Assembly (NCBI GenBank): GCA_022577435.1 | Contig: JAKOON010000097.1 | Coordinates: 434,001 to 498,000, forward strand | DNA from: Embiotoca jacksoni | Taxonomy: Eukaryota; Chordata; Actinopteri; Embiotocidae | Length of the DNA stretch: 64,000 nucleotides | Direction: 5' to 3' | Shown here: positions 1 through 10,215 of the stretch, piece after piece | Numbering within the stretch: position 1 is the first letter of the stretch | Layout: every line of letters begins with the position of its first letter | Program-made: the position numbers and the translations under genes | The notes under the pieces: model-generated | What the model saw: only the letters and a program-made list of their open reading frames with translations | Database searches by the model: none | What the model was told of the DNA's origin: nothing

Positions 1-51
1 TGTGGCCGGGACCACCTGCTTTTGACGACCGGCGCATTCTCGCAGTTCGCG
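1..51 (+). other. Possible 3' end of an untranslated first exon (window edge)
   Basis: The first 51 bases are unusually rich in CpG and run directly into a near-ideal 5' splice site, CG|GTAAGT, at 52. This is what the end of a promoter-proximal non-coding exon looks like. No coding frame is recognisable in so short a piece. The nearest + strand gene is ptk2b, whose first coding exon starts at 21472 after a splice acceptor and therefore needs at least one upstream leader exon. This could be that exon, or it could belong to another gene lying to the left. Inference only. Confidence 0.3.
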
Positions 52-159
52 GTAAGTGGACTTAAAGAAGCTGTTCTGAGTTCGCTCTGTGTGTGGGAGG
101 AGTGGTGATGCCACGCTCCAGAAATAAATCCGCAAGACCAGCCCTGTGCGCGGCTCTTT

Positions 160-905
160 GAAGCTACGAGCTAAATGCTAAAGTCAGCATGCTAAAATGC
201 TGCAATTCTAACTTGGTAAGGATTAGCAGGTATAATGTTTAATGTTGCGTTCGAACGGAGCTCGTGACCTCATGGTAACTACATCGAAAGTCGTGTGTAC
301 AAAAGCAAAGAGCTTACCAAGTAGCAGGCGGGTATTTTCCCCTGTGATTGTAGTCCGGACATGCTCGTATTGGCGTTCACTCAGCCACTCTGAAGGCCGG
401 ACCGAGCTTTCAGCCTTTGCATTACCTGCATCACGTTACTCGCCAGCTAACTTGCTCATTTTCGAGCCTCTGTGACTTCGACACAGCATCCATGTTGCTG
501 TTGGCCAGTAACGGCGTTCTCATGACTTAACCTCTTGACCTCATGCCCACAATGCAAACGACCTCCGCAAGCTCGATTTGAAAGCAGCAGTGAATGCAGG
601 AAATGCAAACGCATAATGACAGCCGTTGGGAACGTGGACATTTTCCTCTGACATATTATGAGATTAGGAAGAACCAAGGATTCATCCCCAGGAACAGGAT
701 GATAGTGTGTTCCATATTTAATGTCAACCCATCCTGTGGCTGTTGAGATATTTGGTTCAAAACAAAACACTCAACCTTGCTGGTGGCAATACAGGAAAAG
801 TCAGGGGGGGGGGGGGGATCACCAAAGTCAGGAGGATTTCTCCTCTGAGGACCCTGAATGTCTGTGCAAAATTTCAAAGCTATCCATCCGTCGTACGCAC
901 TGATA
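160..905. repeat. Degenerate teleost interspersed repeat, two blocks
   Basis: Bases 160-240 carry the GCTAA/AGCATGCTAA wording followed by TTAGCAGGTATAATGTTTA. Bases 655-905 carry text ending in CCTGAATGTCTGTGCAAAATTTC and the 'ATCCATCC' close, with GTTGAGATATTT at about 743. Both blocks match wording I recall from a repeat scattered through percomorph genomes, so this is probably one decayed copy split by unrelated sequence. A run of 14 G lies at about 806-819. No transposase frame is visible. Confidence 0.6.
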
Positions 906-3900
906 AAAGCTGGAGATCATTTTCTAAAACTAAGAGAAGATGCAACTTGTGCATGAAATATGACAACTTAATGAGCAGTGTTCAGGATTTTGAATTTTTT
1001 TTTTATTAAATATTTAAAAAGATGTTTCCATGGCAGAGATGTTAAATTGTGAGAGATTTCTCCTCTGTCTGCTTAATAATGGAATACACCAGGTAGGCAC
1101 ATAACTAGCAGAAATGGCTGGAGACATTGTCTTCTGCTTTGAGCGTTTTTTTGTGCGGATCAAACGATCATCATTCGGAAGTGCACACACTCCAGACATC
1201 ACTGTGACAGCCATGAGGAGTTCACAAAGGCGAATATGTCTCTGTCTACTTGAGAGAGGATGAGCAGATTTCAGCATAGTGGATACGAGCTGCAGAGAGC
1301 TGGTCCATACATAGCCGGCAGTCACAGTCAGTCTCCTCATCTTCCCCCCAGTAACGGTCCCAGGGGAAGCAGGAATTGACGTGCAGTTAAAGAGGCTTTG
1401 AAGAGAAGCGACTGTCAGCATGATTGCTTCTGCTTTTTTAGCAGTGAAGGAAAGGGAGCGGGTGCAATAAGGACAGAGTGAACAGCTTTGGAAATACATC
1501 TCACTATGCTGTGAGGCAGGAGGAAAAAAAAAGGTGGAGCTGTCGCTAAAGCAAAAACTGTGTTAGAGAATTTGAAGTTTTTTTCCACAGACAGAAGATA
1601 ACAAGAACAAAATAGCATAACAAAACAATAAATAAAGATCGTTACCTGCAAATGTTGGCAGACATTTCCCACTGAACACACTGCGCGTACACATATTAAT
1701 ACACTGCGAGACAGCCAGAAGCATAACTTGACATTTTTTTATTTTTTATTTTATTTTTTTTATTCTATACAGCTTAAATTAGAGTACATAAGTAAACGAA
1801 GTGAAACGGTTGTTGTCCCAAATTTCAGTTTTTCCATAACCAGTGATATCACAGTCCCAATTATTTTTGAATGTACACACACTGCTGGGGAGCCAAGAGT
1901 AACCAAAACCACAATGATGTCATGGATGACCGGTAAAATGACTCGGCAGCGGAGAAGACCTCATTTCCTGTGCGGTTGCCATGTATTTTGGAGACTTTCT
2001 TTTAAGGACTCAAAGTTGTTTTTAAAATTAAAGTTATACAAAAACACAGAGAATCATGCTAAGTTTTTACATCAGATGCTGAGATGGGTTGAATGTTCTT
2101 TTAAAGGCCAATTCCTGGTTTCTGCCTCAACGCGTGCGGTTCCCTTTAATAGTCTACTACTACAGTCTGCTACGTAGACGTGCACATTAAACAAAGGTCT
2201 GTGTAACTACATACTTCCCTTTCTTTGCCAGCAGGTATTTTCATTGCTCTTCAGGGTTTCTGTTATTTCTCCCCAAGCCAACACCATCTCTGTGTCCTTG
2301 TTCTTTTTTCAATGATAAATTATAAAGGTGTGGACAATGGCGAAGACCAGCACGCAGCCTCTCCTCAAAACAAGCATCCATCCATTTTTTTTCCAGCACA
2401 TGTACAGTTGGGATGTTTGCAGTGCCGACAGTTCACACGGTCACAAAGTTTGGGCTGCAGAGACTCTTGCGGTAGATGCCAAAATGTACGTCACGCAACT
2501 CTTCCAAACATGCAGACAGCATGACTTTGCCGTATGGTAGGCGTCGTGGCAGTACTCAAAGAGTCTACAAATATAATGTATGGATGCATCATAGCTGTAG
2601 AATCACGCATGTCATAAATATTATACTCAAAAGCCTTCTCTTTTTGTAATTGTTCAGATCATAACACATCCAGACAGTTTATGGCACACATCACAGCAAT
2701 CACTGAAATAAATAGTGTTTTCTTGATTTCAGTATCATTGATGCTGAAAGCTTTCTGCCCCATTTTGTATGCTCTTCCTTGAATGATTTTCCTCATTGTT
2801 TGGCTGCTGAATCTTTGTGAAAAGGCGTGTGCCCCACCCCTCCCTGCTTGGTAGCACAACTGGTGAGGGATCAAAAGAGTCGTGTAAACAACCCATGAAA
2901 AGGGTTATGTTACGGATGACACCATCACTTAATTACAGGATCTTTAACACAAAGCAGACTCTTGCTTCTTGGTGTGATATACAGCCGAGGATCCAAATGA
3001 TGTCTGCTGTTATAAGGCTGAATTTGTTTTCATAGTAAACCCAATAACAAAACTTAATAGAAAATGAAATGAATGTGATTGGCCCTTGTACTGAGTTGCT
3101 TATCTTGAATGTTGTCACTCCCGCTGCCAACCACACAGCCTCCTTTGATGTATGTTACTTAAATCACAAGTTCTCAATGTGGTTCAAATAAAGAAGGATT
3201 AGGAGTCCAGCGGTATGAGACGACCTTTGACCTTGTTTGTGTGTTTTCTTCCCTCCGGGCACGACAGGAGATCAGAAAGTTTATTGTGCACAAAAAACAG
3301 GCAACCTTCTTCTGACGGAGCTCAATGACATTTCTTGCTCATTCATAATGACCAAATGTCAGAAAAAGCATACATCTCCACTATATCTGTAGCATGTCAT
3401 TGTCATCTTCCTACTGAGTAAATAAAAAGCTGTTTGTTGTCTTTGTATTTTACATTTACAGAAGGAAGTGAGATAAATCAGTTTGTACTCTATTTTCAGA
3501 GATTTATTTAAGTACCGAATGATGTAAAAACCACAATAAAAGAAATAGATGATTGTCTGTCACTTGGCTGATCTGACCTTTAACCCCATTAACCTTTGAT
3601 CAACGAATGAGCTCTTCTCGTGGTGCTCTTTAGTAAACCCCTCAATTAGTTTGTCTATTTGGTCCCATTCGTGAGATAGTTTCATCTATTCATAGTTATT
3701 CTGCTTTCGTGAATGTAATGTCGTGTTGACGAGACCTTATGTGGTTATCTTTGGTGTTGGCTTAATATTTTTAGTCCTTGTTGCTCTCACAGGGCGTCAT
3801 TTCCAGAAGTGAACCTCATCTGTCCAAACTAAAACTCAGCCTTAACATTTACATGCTGACTTCATTTTCCTGAGAAACGCCCTACAGGTTCTCAGTCCGC

Positions 3901-4785
3901 AAATTTTTGGAGGCATGACTTTGAAGTACCCCCACACTGATTTAGACCAGGGAGTGAATGTTTGCTCAGTAGGTCAGGGGAGAGGCATTCAGAAGGACAG
4001 AAATAGCTGCAAAAACTTTTCCCGCTCCTTTTGGTGGGTGGACAGGAATTTGGGGTTGAAGCGGAGGTAAACAATGACATCAGGATCACCTACGCATATG
4101 CAGGCACACACACACATTCCAATGCTTAGCCTCCGCTTCGGTGGCGACAAAGGCATCGACGCATCAGGATTAAGTGATGTCATCCTTTAAGCAGCTCTTT
4201 TGTGGTCTCCCCGTGGGACCCCTGAGGAGCCACCTGCAGGTCATAAACATCGTATCAAGGGGTTTTTACAGGGAAGATCACCACCCAGGTGGCCACCGTT
4301 GGGCGTCCGAGAAGTAAAGGGCCCGAGCCAATGAATCATAGCATTCCTGTCACGTGACCAGATCGGGGGAAATCCACCATAGAAATGTCCGTTACTTCAT
4401 TGGCTGAAACCAGTTGGGTCACTGAGTTTGAGACCTTTTAAACTGATGACAGCCCCATAATACGGTGGCAATGCCACCTTGTTAGTTTTATACTTTATTT
4501 TTCTCAAATTGATAGAAAGTTCTATTTGAGATTCTCATGAAGTACTACTACTTGTACTACTACTGCTAATCCGTTTATTCTCAGCTGGAGTACATCAGAA
4601 ATGTTTAATACAATTTTTTTTTTTTAAATCAAGTTCCACTTACTCCATTTTACCGGGGGTTTCAACTGCAAAGAAAAAACATTGCTTCAGAAAAAGTGGA
4701 CCTTGAGTTGAGGGAATATTGGGAAATACACTTATCTGCTTTCTTGCTGACACTTGGATGTGATACCATTTAATCATGTCTGCAG
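906..4785. other. No recognisable gene
   Basis: AT-rich sequence without a convincing exon. Short open stretches exist, including two cysteine-rich ones on the - strand (1246-1386 and 2365-2490, discussed as a finding), but none is backed by a clear splice-site pair or a family I know. A short CA run sits near 4105-4115. Confidence 0.5.
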
Positions 4786-4880
4786 AATAAATATAAGGTT
4801 ACAGCCAGCAGCCTGTTAACTTAGCATAAAGACTTGAAACAGGTAGACACAACTAGCTAAGCTCCATATGAATACCCCCC
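4786..4880. repeat. Fragment of a common teleost interspersed repeat
   Basis: The wording GGTTACAGCCAGCAGCCTGTTAACTTAGCATAAAGACTTGAAACAGG, split here only for description, matches a high-copy element of percomorph fish in which 'TTAGCTTAGCATAAAGACTGGAAACAG' is typical. Recognition is from memory of the family, and the copy is diverged and incomplete. Confidence 0.6.
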
Positions 4881-7793
4881 TCAGATCTCAACATTTTCTG
4901 AAACTTTCAGAGACGCAAAGCAGTTTATTAACTTTTATTTATTTATTAACTGACGGCTTATAAAAAAAACCTTTTGACCTCCTCACATTCTCGTAAGCCT
5001 TCAAAGTTATAGGAATTGATAATATTAGTCATTAAGTCATTAAAAAAGGTTGTGGGTTTCTCCCTTTCTAACGAGCCATCAAGATGAATTAAAGAGGCGA
5101 TGATAAAGAGGAGCAGGGAATACACCATTTGAAGGGATTTTCAGCAACCTAAATCTGTCATGAATGTCATACCGCTGATCTATAAAACATTACCAACTGA
5201 TTTAATTACTGCAGATAAACTCAGCAGCCTTACTAGAGAGTAAAAACATTTTTCTCTGTTCACTGACTTGAACTGATTACCTTGAAAGTTCTTCCAGCAG
5301 CACCGTACCTGTACTGTGACTTATTAATGTGAAACTAAGTGCAGGAACCCTTGAGATTGTTTAGTATTATGTACCTCAGTGACTCCTCAGGTGCAGCAGA
5401 ATATCTCTACATCTTAATTAGCTCTTCTGCTATCCGTCCAATGCAGGGAAACTGTGACGCAAACAGCTCAGGGGTGAAGGAAACGGGCCCACTCCTGTAC
5501 AGACATTGATGCGTGTCTAATGAGTCCATCAGCCTGACAGTACTGCATCCTGGGGGACCCTCCGTTCATGATTACCAGTGTATCACGTCTGAATGTTCCT
5601 GGATTGAAAATGCCATCTGTCATTACATCTGACTGTGTGTTTGCCAAACAGGGGTTCAAGGTAATTCATGTGCAAGCGCACCTGTTTGTTGTTTTGGAAA
5701 ATTAAAAACAACCCCCCCCCCATCACATGTCACGGCACTCTCATTTCCTCTATATCCTCCACATGCCAAATGTGTGCGTAACAGAGCCATAGGATGAGTC
5801 TATAAATGTTAAAAGCCACCAGACTATAAATGATTTACCAGCCATACCTCAAGAGCACATGCTTTATATTAAACTTTCAGTAATTGATTGACATGCCGTG
5901 AGTCACCAACACAATTTTCACACATCAGGTGGAAGCAATCAAACCGAAAATAATGTATATTGAGTTTATTTTGCATTTCAGGACTGAAAAAGGCTCCCTG
6001 GGGAGACACATTGAGGTGGAACGACTCGCGTAATATAAAATGCTTTTGCATGCTACACATCAGCATCCTCTTCGCAGCACTTCATGCTGAATGGTTTTAC
6101 CTTTCAGATTCTGTCAACACTTGGATTGAGCAATTTCCTTTCTGCTCTGAGCACCGTAAATATTTGAATCCTCAGTTTGAAGATAGTGAGCTTTTCATCA
6201 GTTGACACAACAACAAGCATGTAAAGATCACATTACATGTCTTCATTCAGCAATTTACTTTCATCTTGCGCCGTGTACAGGTGCACTTCTCTCTGTAGTG
6301 GTGTAAAATCATAAAACCAGGTCAAATAAGATGAAAAAAAAGAGTGTGAGAGTGGGTGGGTTTAATTTGCCAAACATGATTTAAACAAACACACTTAAGC
6401 TCTGTGAAGTCTCCCATACGGTATGTATCCATCAACAGCTACTTGAAACAGCACTTTGTTGTAAAGGAAACTAATCCTGCAACCGTGCTATGAAATATAT
6501 ACCTGTATTATACACTTAACTAAAACTCAATATCACTGTTATGTATCAAATTGTTTTTACAGGGGATGTTTTCAAATGTATTTCTAAGGCTTCATTTGCA
6601 TGCTAATATTCTTGTTTATATTCATCACAATTGTTTACTTCATCTTTCAAGTGTTTTATACTTGTGGAATTCAATATTTGCAGCCACCCCAAAACGAAGT
6701 ATTACAGGAATAACTAGAAGACCTCCACCAAGGACAATAGTCCACTCTACTATGTTCTGCAAATTTGCATCCGCAACCACTATATATATTTGGATATATT
6801 TACGATTATGGCGATGTTCCATTTTCACCGGATGCAGTTTGTCCTGATTAAACCAGTGCAACCAAGTTCTCACAGTGGTGCACTGTCCATTGGACGAATG
6901 CAGATGCAATGGTGCACCGTCAAAAAAAAAAAAATCGAGGACGTTTTTACAGATGCTGTCTGTCCCTTTACCAGCCTTCTCTGTGTGCCTGTTATTCATG
7001 GTGCACATGAGAGCATGCTGCAGGCTGTCTGGTCCCAGCAGACAAGTCCAGGGCTGAATTTCTTCCCCAGTAACCCTCTGGTGCTCCATAATGACTGCTT
7101 GCTGTATTTAATTTGAGCAAGTACATGTGTACCCCAAGGGATTACTGGTATCCCTGAATGTTGATTGTGGATGTCGTATTTTTAGAATGGCCTATGTTTT
7201 TTGTCACGATTGAGATTTACTGCCATCTACAGGATTTTTTAGATGTTTGGTATTTAGAAGACCAAATGCCCTATCTGTCATTGTTAATGAAAGTGAAAAA
7301 TGATTTGGTTCCACCAATGGATTTGAATGCACTCCAAACTTGAATGGGTTCTTCCTCTGCCCATGTTACACCCCTCCTTCACGCTTCAAGAAAATCAAGC
7401 TGAGAGTTTTACTGCTGACAAACAAACAAACTGAAAGATAACTTCCTTAGCACAGATAATAACTATAGCATTGAAAGAACAAAAATAACAACATGAATTT
7501 TCACATCAACAGTTTATACATGCAATGTATCAGTGAATAATAAAATGCCATGTGTTACAGCGGTGTTTAGCTGCCACGCTGCCTTGTTATTGCTCATGTT
7601 CATATTCCACACACATTTGTGGACAGTTGTTCTTTCTGCAGCTGTAACACACGCTCTGGTTTCGGGTCGACTTCCTCTAGGTGTGAAGGGAAGCCTCCTC
7701 TGCCCCGTGATTCAAGTGTGACATACAAAAAGCAATCATATGATAAGGCCGACGCTTATGGTTTCAGACAGCTCTTTTTGCCCAGATACAGCC
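4881..7793. other. No recognisable gene; one CTCF-like motif
   Basis: No exon or RNA gene is supported. Reading frames are short and interrupted. The sequence at 7220-7233, read on the - strand, fits the CTCF core consensus CCASYAGRKGGCRS at 13 of 14 positions. Confidence 0.45.
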
Positions 7794-7861
7794 TGTGTGT
7801 GTGTGTGTGTGTGCGTGTGTGTGCGTGTGCATGCGCGTGTGTGTGTGTGTGCGTGTGTGTG
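7794..7861. repeat. (TG)n microsatellite
   Basis: A 68-base TG/CG alternating run with a few GC and AT interruptions. Such alternating purine-pyrimidine tracts can adopt Z-DNA and are highly variable in length in fish. Confidence 0.95.
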
Positions 7862-7879
7862 GCGGTGGTGTGGGTGGGG

Positions 7880-7987
7880 GGTGGGAACTTGTTTACAGCT
7901 CACACACGCTGCTTTGAGTCCTCTCGACAGGGGAAGAAAGACAGCGTATAGCAGAACTTGGCGGAGTGAAAGTGCAGTGCACGAGCG
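7880..7987 (+). other. Candidate non-coding exon ending in a strong donor
   Basis: After the TG run and a short G-rich stretch, the sequence ends at 7987 in GAGCG|GTGAGT, a strong 5' splice site. A second donor-like GGTAAG lies about 50 bases downstream. There is no supported coding frame. It could be an alternative first exon for ptk2b (first coding exon 13.5 kb downstream), but nothing in the sequence ties it to that gene. Confidence 0.2.
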
Positions 7988-8737
7988 GTGAGTTTTCAGG
8001 GATAAAAATACTGCCGGTGAGCAGCCTCGAGCTCAGCGGTAAGACTAGAGGTGCAACAGCCTTTGGGCTTTGAAGCATCACTTATCTATGGCAATCAGCC
8101 CAGTGTGCTGAAGTAGGTTAACCAAATCTCCATAAAATGCAAATGCCCGGTAAGTCTTCAGATTCAACTTTCTGGGAAGTGGAGTTGCCTTTTTATATCA
8201 CAGGACTCATGTGTTCGTGCTGATGACATATATTTATATTTTGACATGGTTGTCTTGTTTCAGAATCCATTTTGAAAGAAGAATTCTCCCACAGTGTGCA
8301 TTTTCTTACAACCAGCAACCGGGCTTTGGAGCGGATAAAACCACTTAAGCCCTAACTATAACACGTAGCATAATACATTTTTACAGAGAAAAAAAAGGTT
8401 GTGTGAAGCCAGGGAAACCTTAAATGAGCAGATCCTGAGGGTGAGGAGCTCAGCGAGGGACTCGGTGCCAAACAGCCCTGCAGCCTGGCAGCTCTCTGCT
8501 TGATTGGTCTCAGTGGGAAACTGGGATGGAGGGCAGAAATCCCATCTACATACACATGCACGCGCACAGCCGCCATAGACACGCAGGCCATGCTGGCACA
8601 TTTCACACATTCAAAGGGATGTGTGCACATGCTTTAATAACATCAACCTGAACTCGTGTTCAAGCTGACATCCTGAAAAATGACGGAAAAACAGCATAAA
8701 AAAATATATATCCAAGCACACAAACACACACACACAC

Positions 8738-8817
8738 ACTCCCACATATTCAAACACATAACACCCACTCCCACATATTCAAACACATAACACCCACATT
8801 CAAACACATGACACCCA
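8738..8817. repeat. 29-bp minisatellite, about 2.7 copies
   Basis: Two identical 29-base units (8738-8766 and 8767-8795), each reading ACTCCCACATATTCAAACAC then ATAACACCC, are followed by a truncated, slightly changed third unit. The array abuts a CA microsatellite at about 8719-8739, from which it may have grown. Confidence 0.9.
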
Positions 8818-8862
8818 CACACATTAAGAGCCTTACACACCACAGCTATGAGCACAGCACGA

Positions 8863-8913
8863 GGGGGGGTGGGGGGTGGGGTGGTGGTGGGAGGGGGGGG
8901 GGGGGGGGCTGGG
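8863..8913 (+). repeat. G-rich tract with G-quadruplex potential
   Basis: About 50 bases of nearly pure G with T spacers, including a run of 17 or more G near its end. Many runs of three or more G separated by one or two bases satisfy the usual G-quadruplex pattern on the + strand. Confidence 0.9.
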
Positions 8914-9000
8914 TTCACATTGCCTGCATGTTCTGTTCCTATTCAAAAGCTAATTCTCCTGCTCTGGGATTCAAAGAGCCTGGCCAGCCACCTGCACTGA

Positions 9001-9090
9001 GGATGAGGAGAGGAGGAAGGGAGGGAGGGAGGGGGAGGGGAGGAAAGGGGGGCAGACAGGAGGGGAGAGAAAAGGAGGAGGAGGAGGAGG
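9001..9090 (+). repeat. Polypurine GA-rich tract
   Basis: Ninety bases of A and G almost without pyrimidine (GGA, GGGA and GAG repeats). It has triplex (H-DNA) and G-quadruplex potential. It lies just after the G tract at 8863-8913 and before a short TG-rich stretch at 9215-9250. Confidence 0.9.
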
Positions 9091-10039
9091 TAGCAGTGGA
9101 AGAATGACATCACCTTCCCTGAAATGTCACCATTATCTCAAGCCTCGGCTTAGCTGTCTACAGGGGTGACATCATCCTCTCTTCGCCCCTCCCCCCTCTG
9201 TTCTCTCCAAGGCCGTGTGGTGTGAGTGAGTGTGTTTGTTTGTGTGCATGTGCATGGAGGCGTGTGTGCAGGGAAGTGTTTTCAAGAGAGATACAAGCAT
9301 GAGTGGATGTTTTTGTCTTGCGCTGCCTCTTTCATGCCTTCATACTGACAAAAAGTAAAGCTGTGCTTGACTGGCACTGTAATGGGTTTTTGCCTCATTT
9401 AGCGATGATGCTTTAACACACCTGAAGCTTATCATGCTTTTAAAATTGTGGTTGATATGCTGGATAATCCCCAGACCTCACTGCAAAATTATTTCACGAG
9501 GACTGTTTCTTTTCTCAGTTTTTTTTTTGATGACAAGCTCACACTTATCATATGTAGCTGCTCCGCCTGCAGCCACTTTGAACCAAAGTCACTTCAAGGA
9601 CAACATGTGGGGTTGACCCCATCTGACTTTGTGAAACTGTACGAGGTATTTTGACCAAATTTGATTGCAGCCTTTGTTGTGGTTCGCATTGTATTTATTA
9701 TTATTATTAAGAAACACTCCTTCATTTCACCCATGTTAAAGACATACAATAAGTTTCCCTCATGAATCATTTCTTTAAATTATCTCAGGTGATTCAATCT
9801 GAAAAAAAATCATGCTGGGAAGTTTGCTAATTCACAGATGACATTTTTCTGTTATAAGTTAAGTTCAAGCAACTCAGTCGTCCAGCTCATCAAATCAAGT
9901 AAAAAGACGTAGTTCTGAGGTGACCTGAGAATTAAAACTGGAAAACTACTTTCAAAACTTGAAATTAACAAAACATATATATTAATGTTAATGAGTAATG
10001 ATCAGTTATTTCCACTGAGAAAGTATTAGATCACAAATA
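9091..10039. other. No recognisable gene
   Basis: Moderately AT-rich sequence with no supported exon, RNA gene or named repeat. Confidence 0.45.
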
Positions 10040-10215
10040 AATATCCAGATAAATAATAAACGTATCTTTTCAGGGGTGTGCTGATGACCAGGATGAGGGT
10101 GTTGACCGAGGGTACACGATCCCTGGTTCACGTCCGGTTCGGGACCTTTGTTGAATGTTATTCCTCCTTCCTCGGTCCCATCTTTTCCTGTCATCGTCCT
10201 CTATTGATCAAATTT
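10040..10215 (+). mobile_element. tRNA-derived SINE relic
   Basis: The stretch holds a B-box-like GGTTCACGTCC at about 10125, followed by GGTTCGGGACCTTTGTTGAATG and a pyrimidine-rich CTCCTTCC...TTTTCCTGTC segment. The order 'ccctggttcgaatccgg / gggacctttgctgcatgtc / tttcctgtc' is typical of tRNA-derived SINEs in teleosts. The A-box end is poorly preserved and I see no clear target-site duplication. It is a retroposed relic, not a functional tRNA gene. Confidence 0.65.

Noticed and set aside
1014..1499. 161-codon open frame on the - strand
   Set aside because: No recognised domain, no upstream promoter or splice context, and composition typical of chance. Only the alternative cysteine-rich frame within it is kept, as a low-interest finding.
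7250..7400. Short frames near 7.2-7.3 kb as small exons
   Set aside because: AT-rich with repeat-like wording; no splice sites of adequate quality on either side.
10120..10140. tRNA-like B box GGTTCACGTCC
   Set aside because: No cloverleaf can be built around it, and the flanking wording is that of a tRNA-derived SINE, so it is not a tRNA gene.
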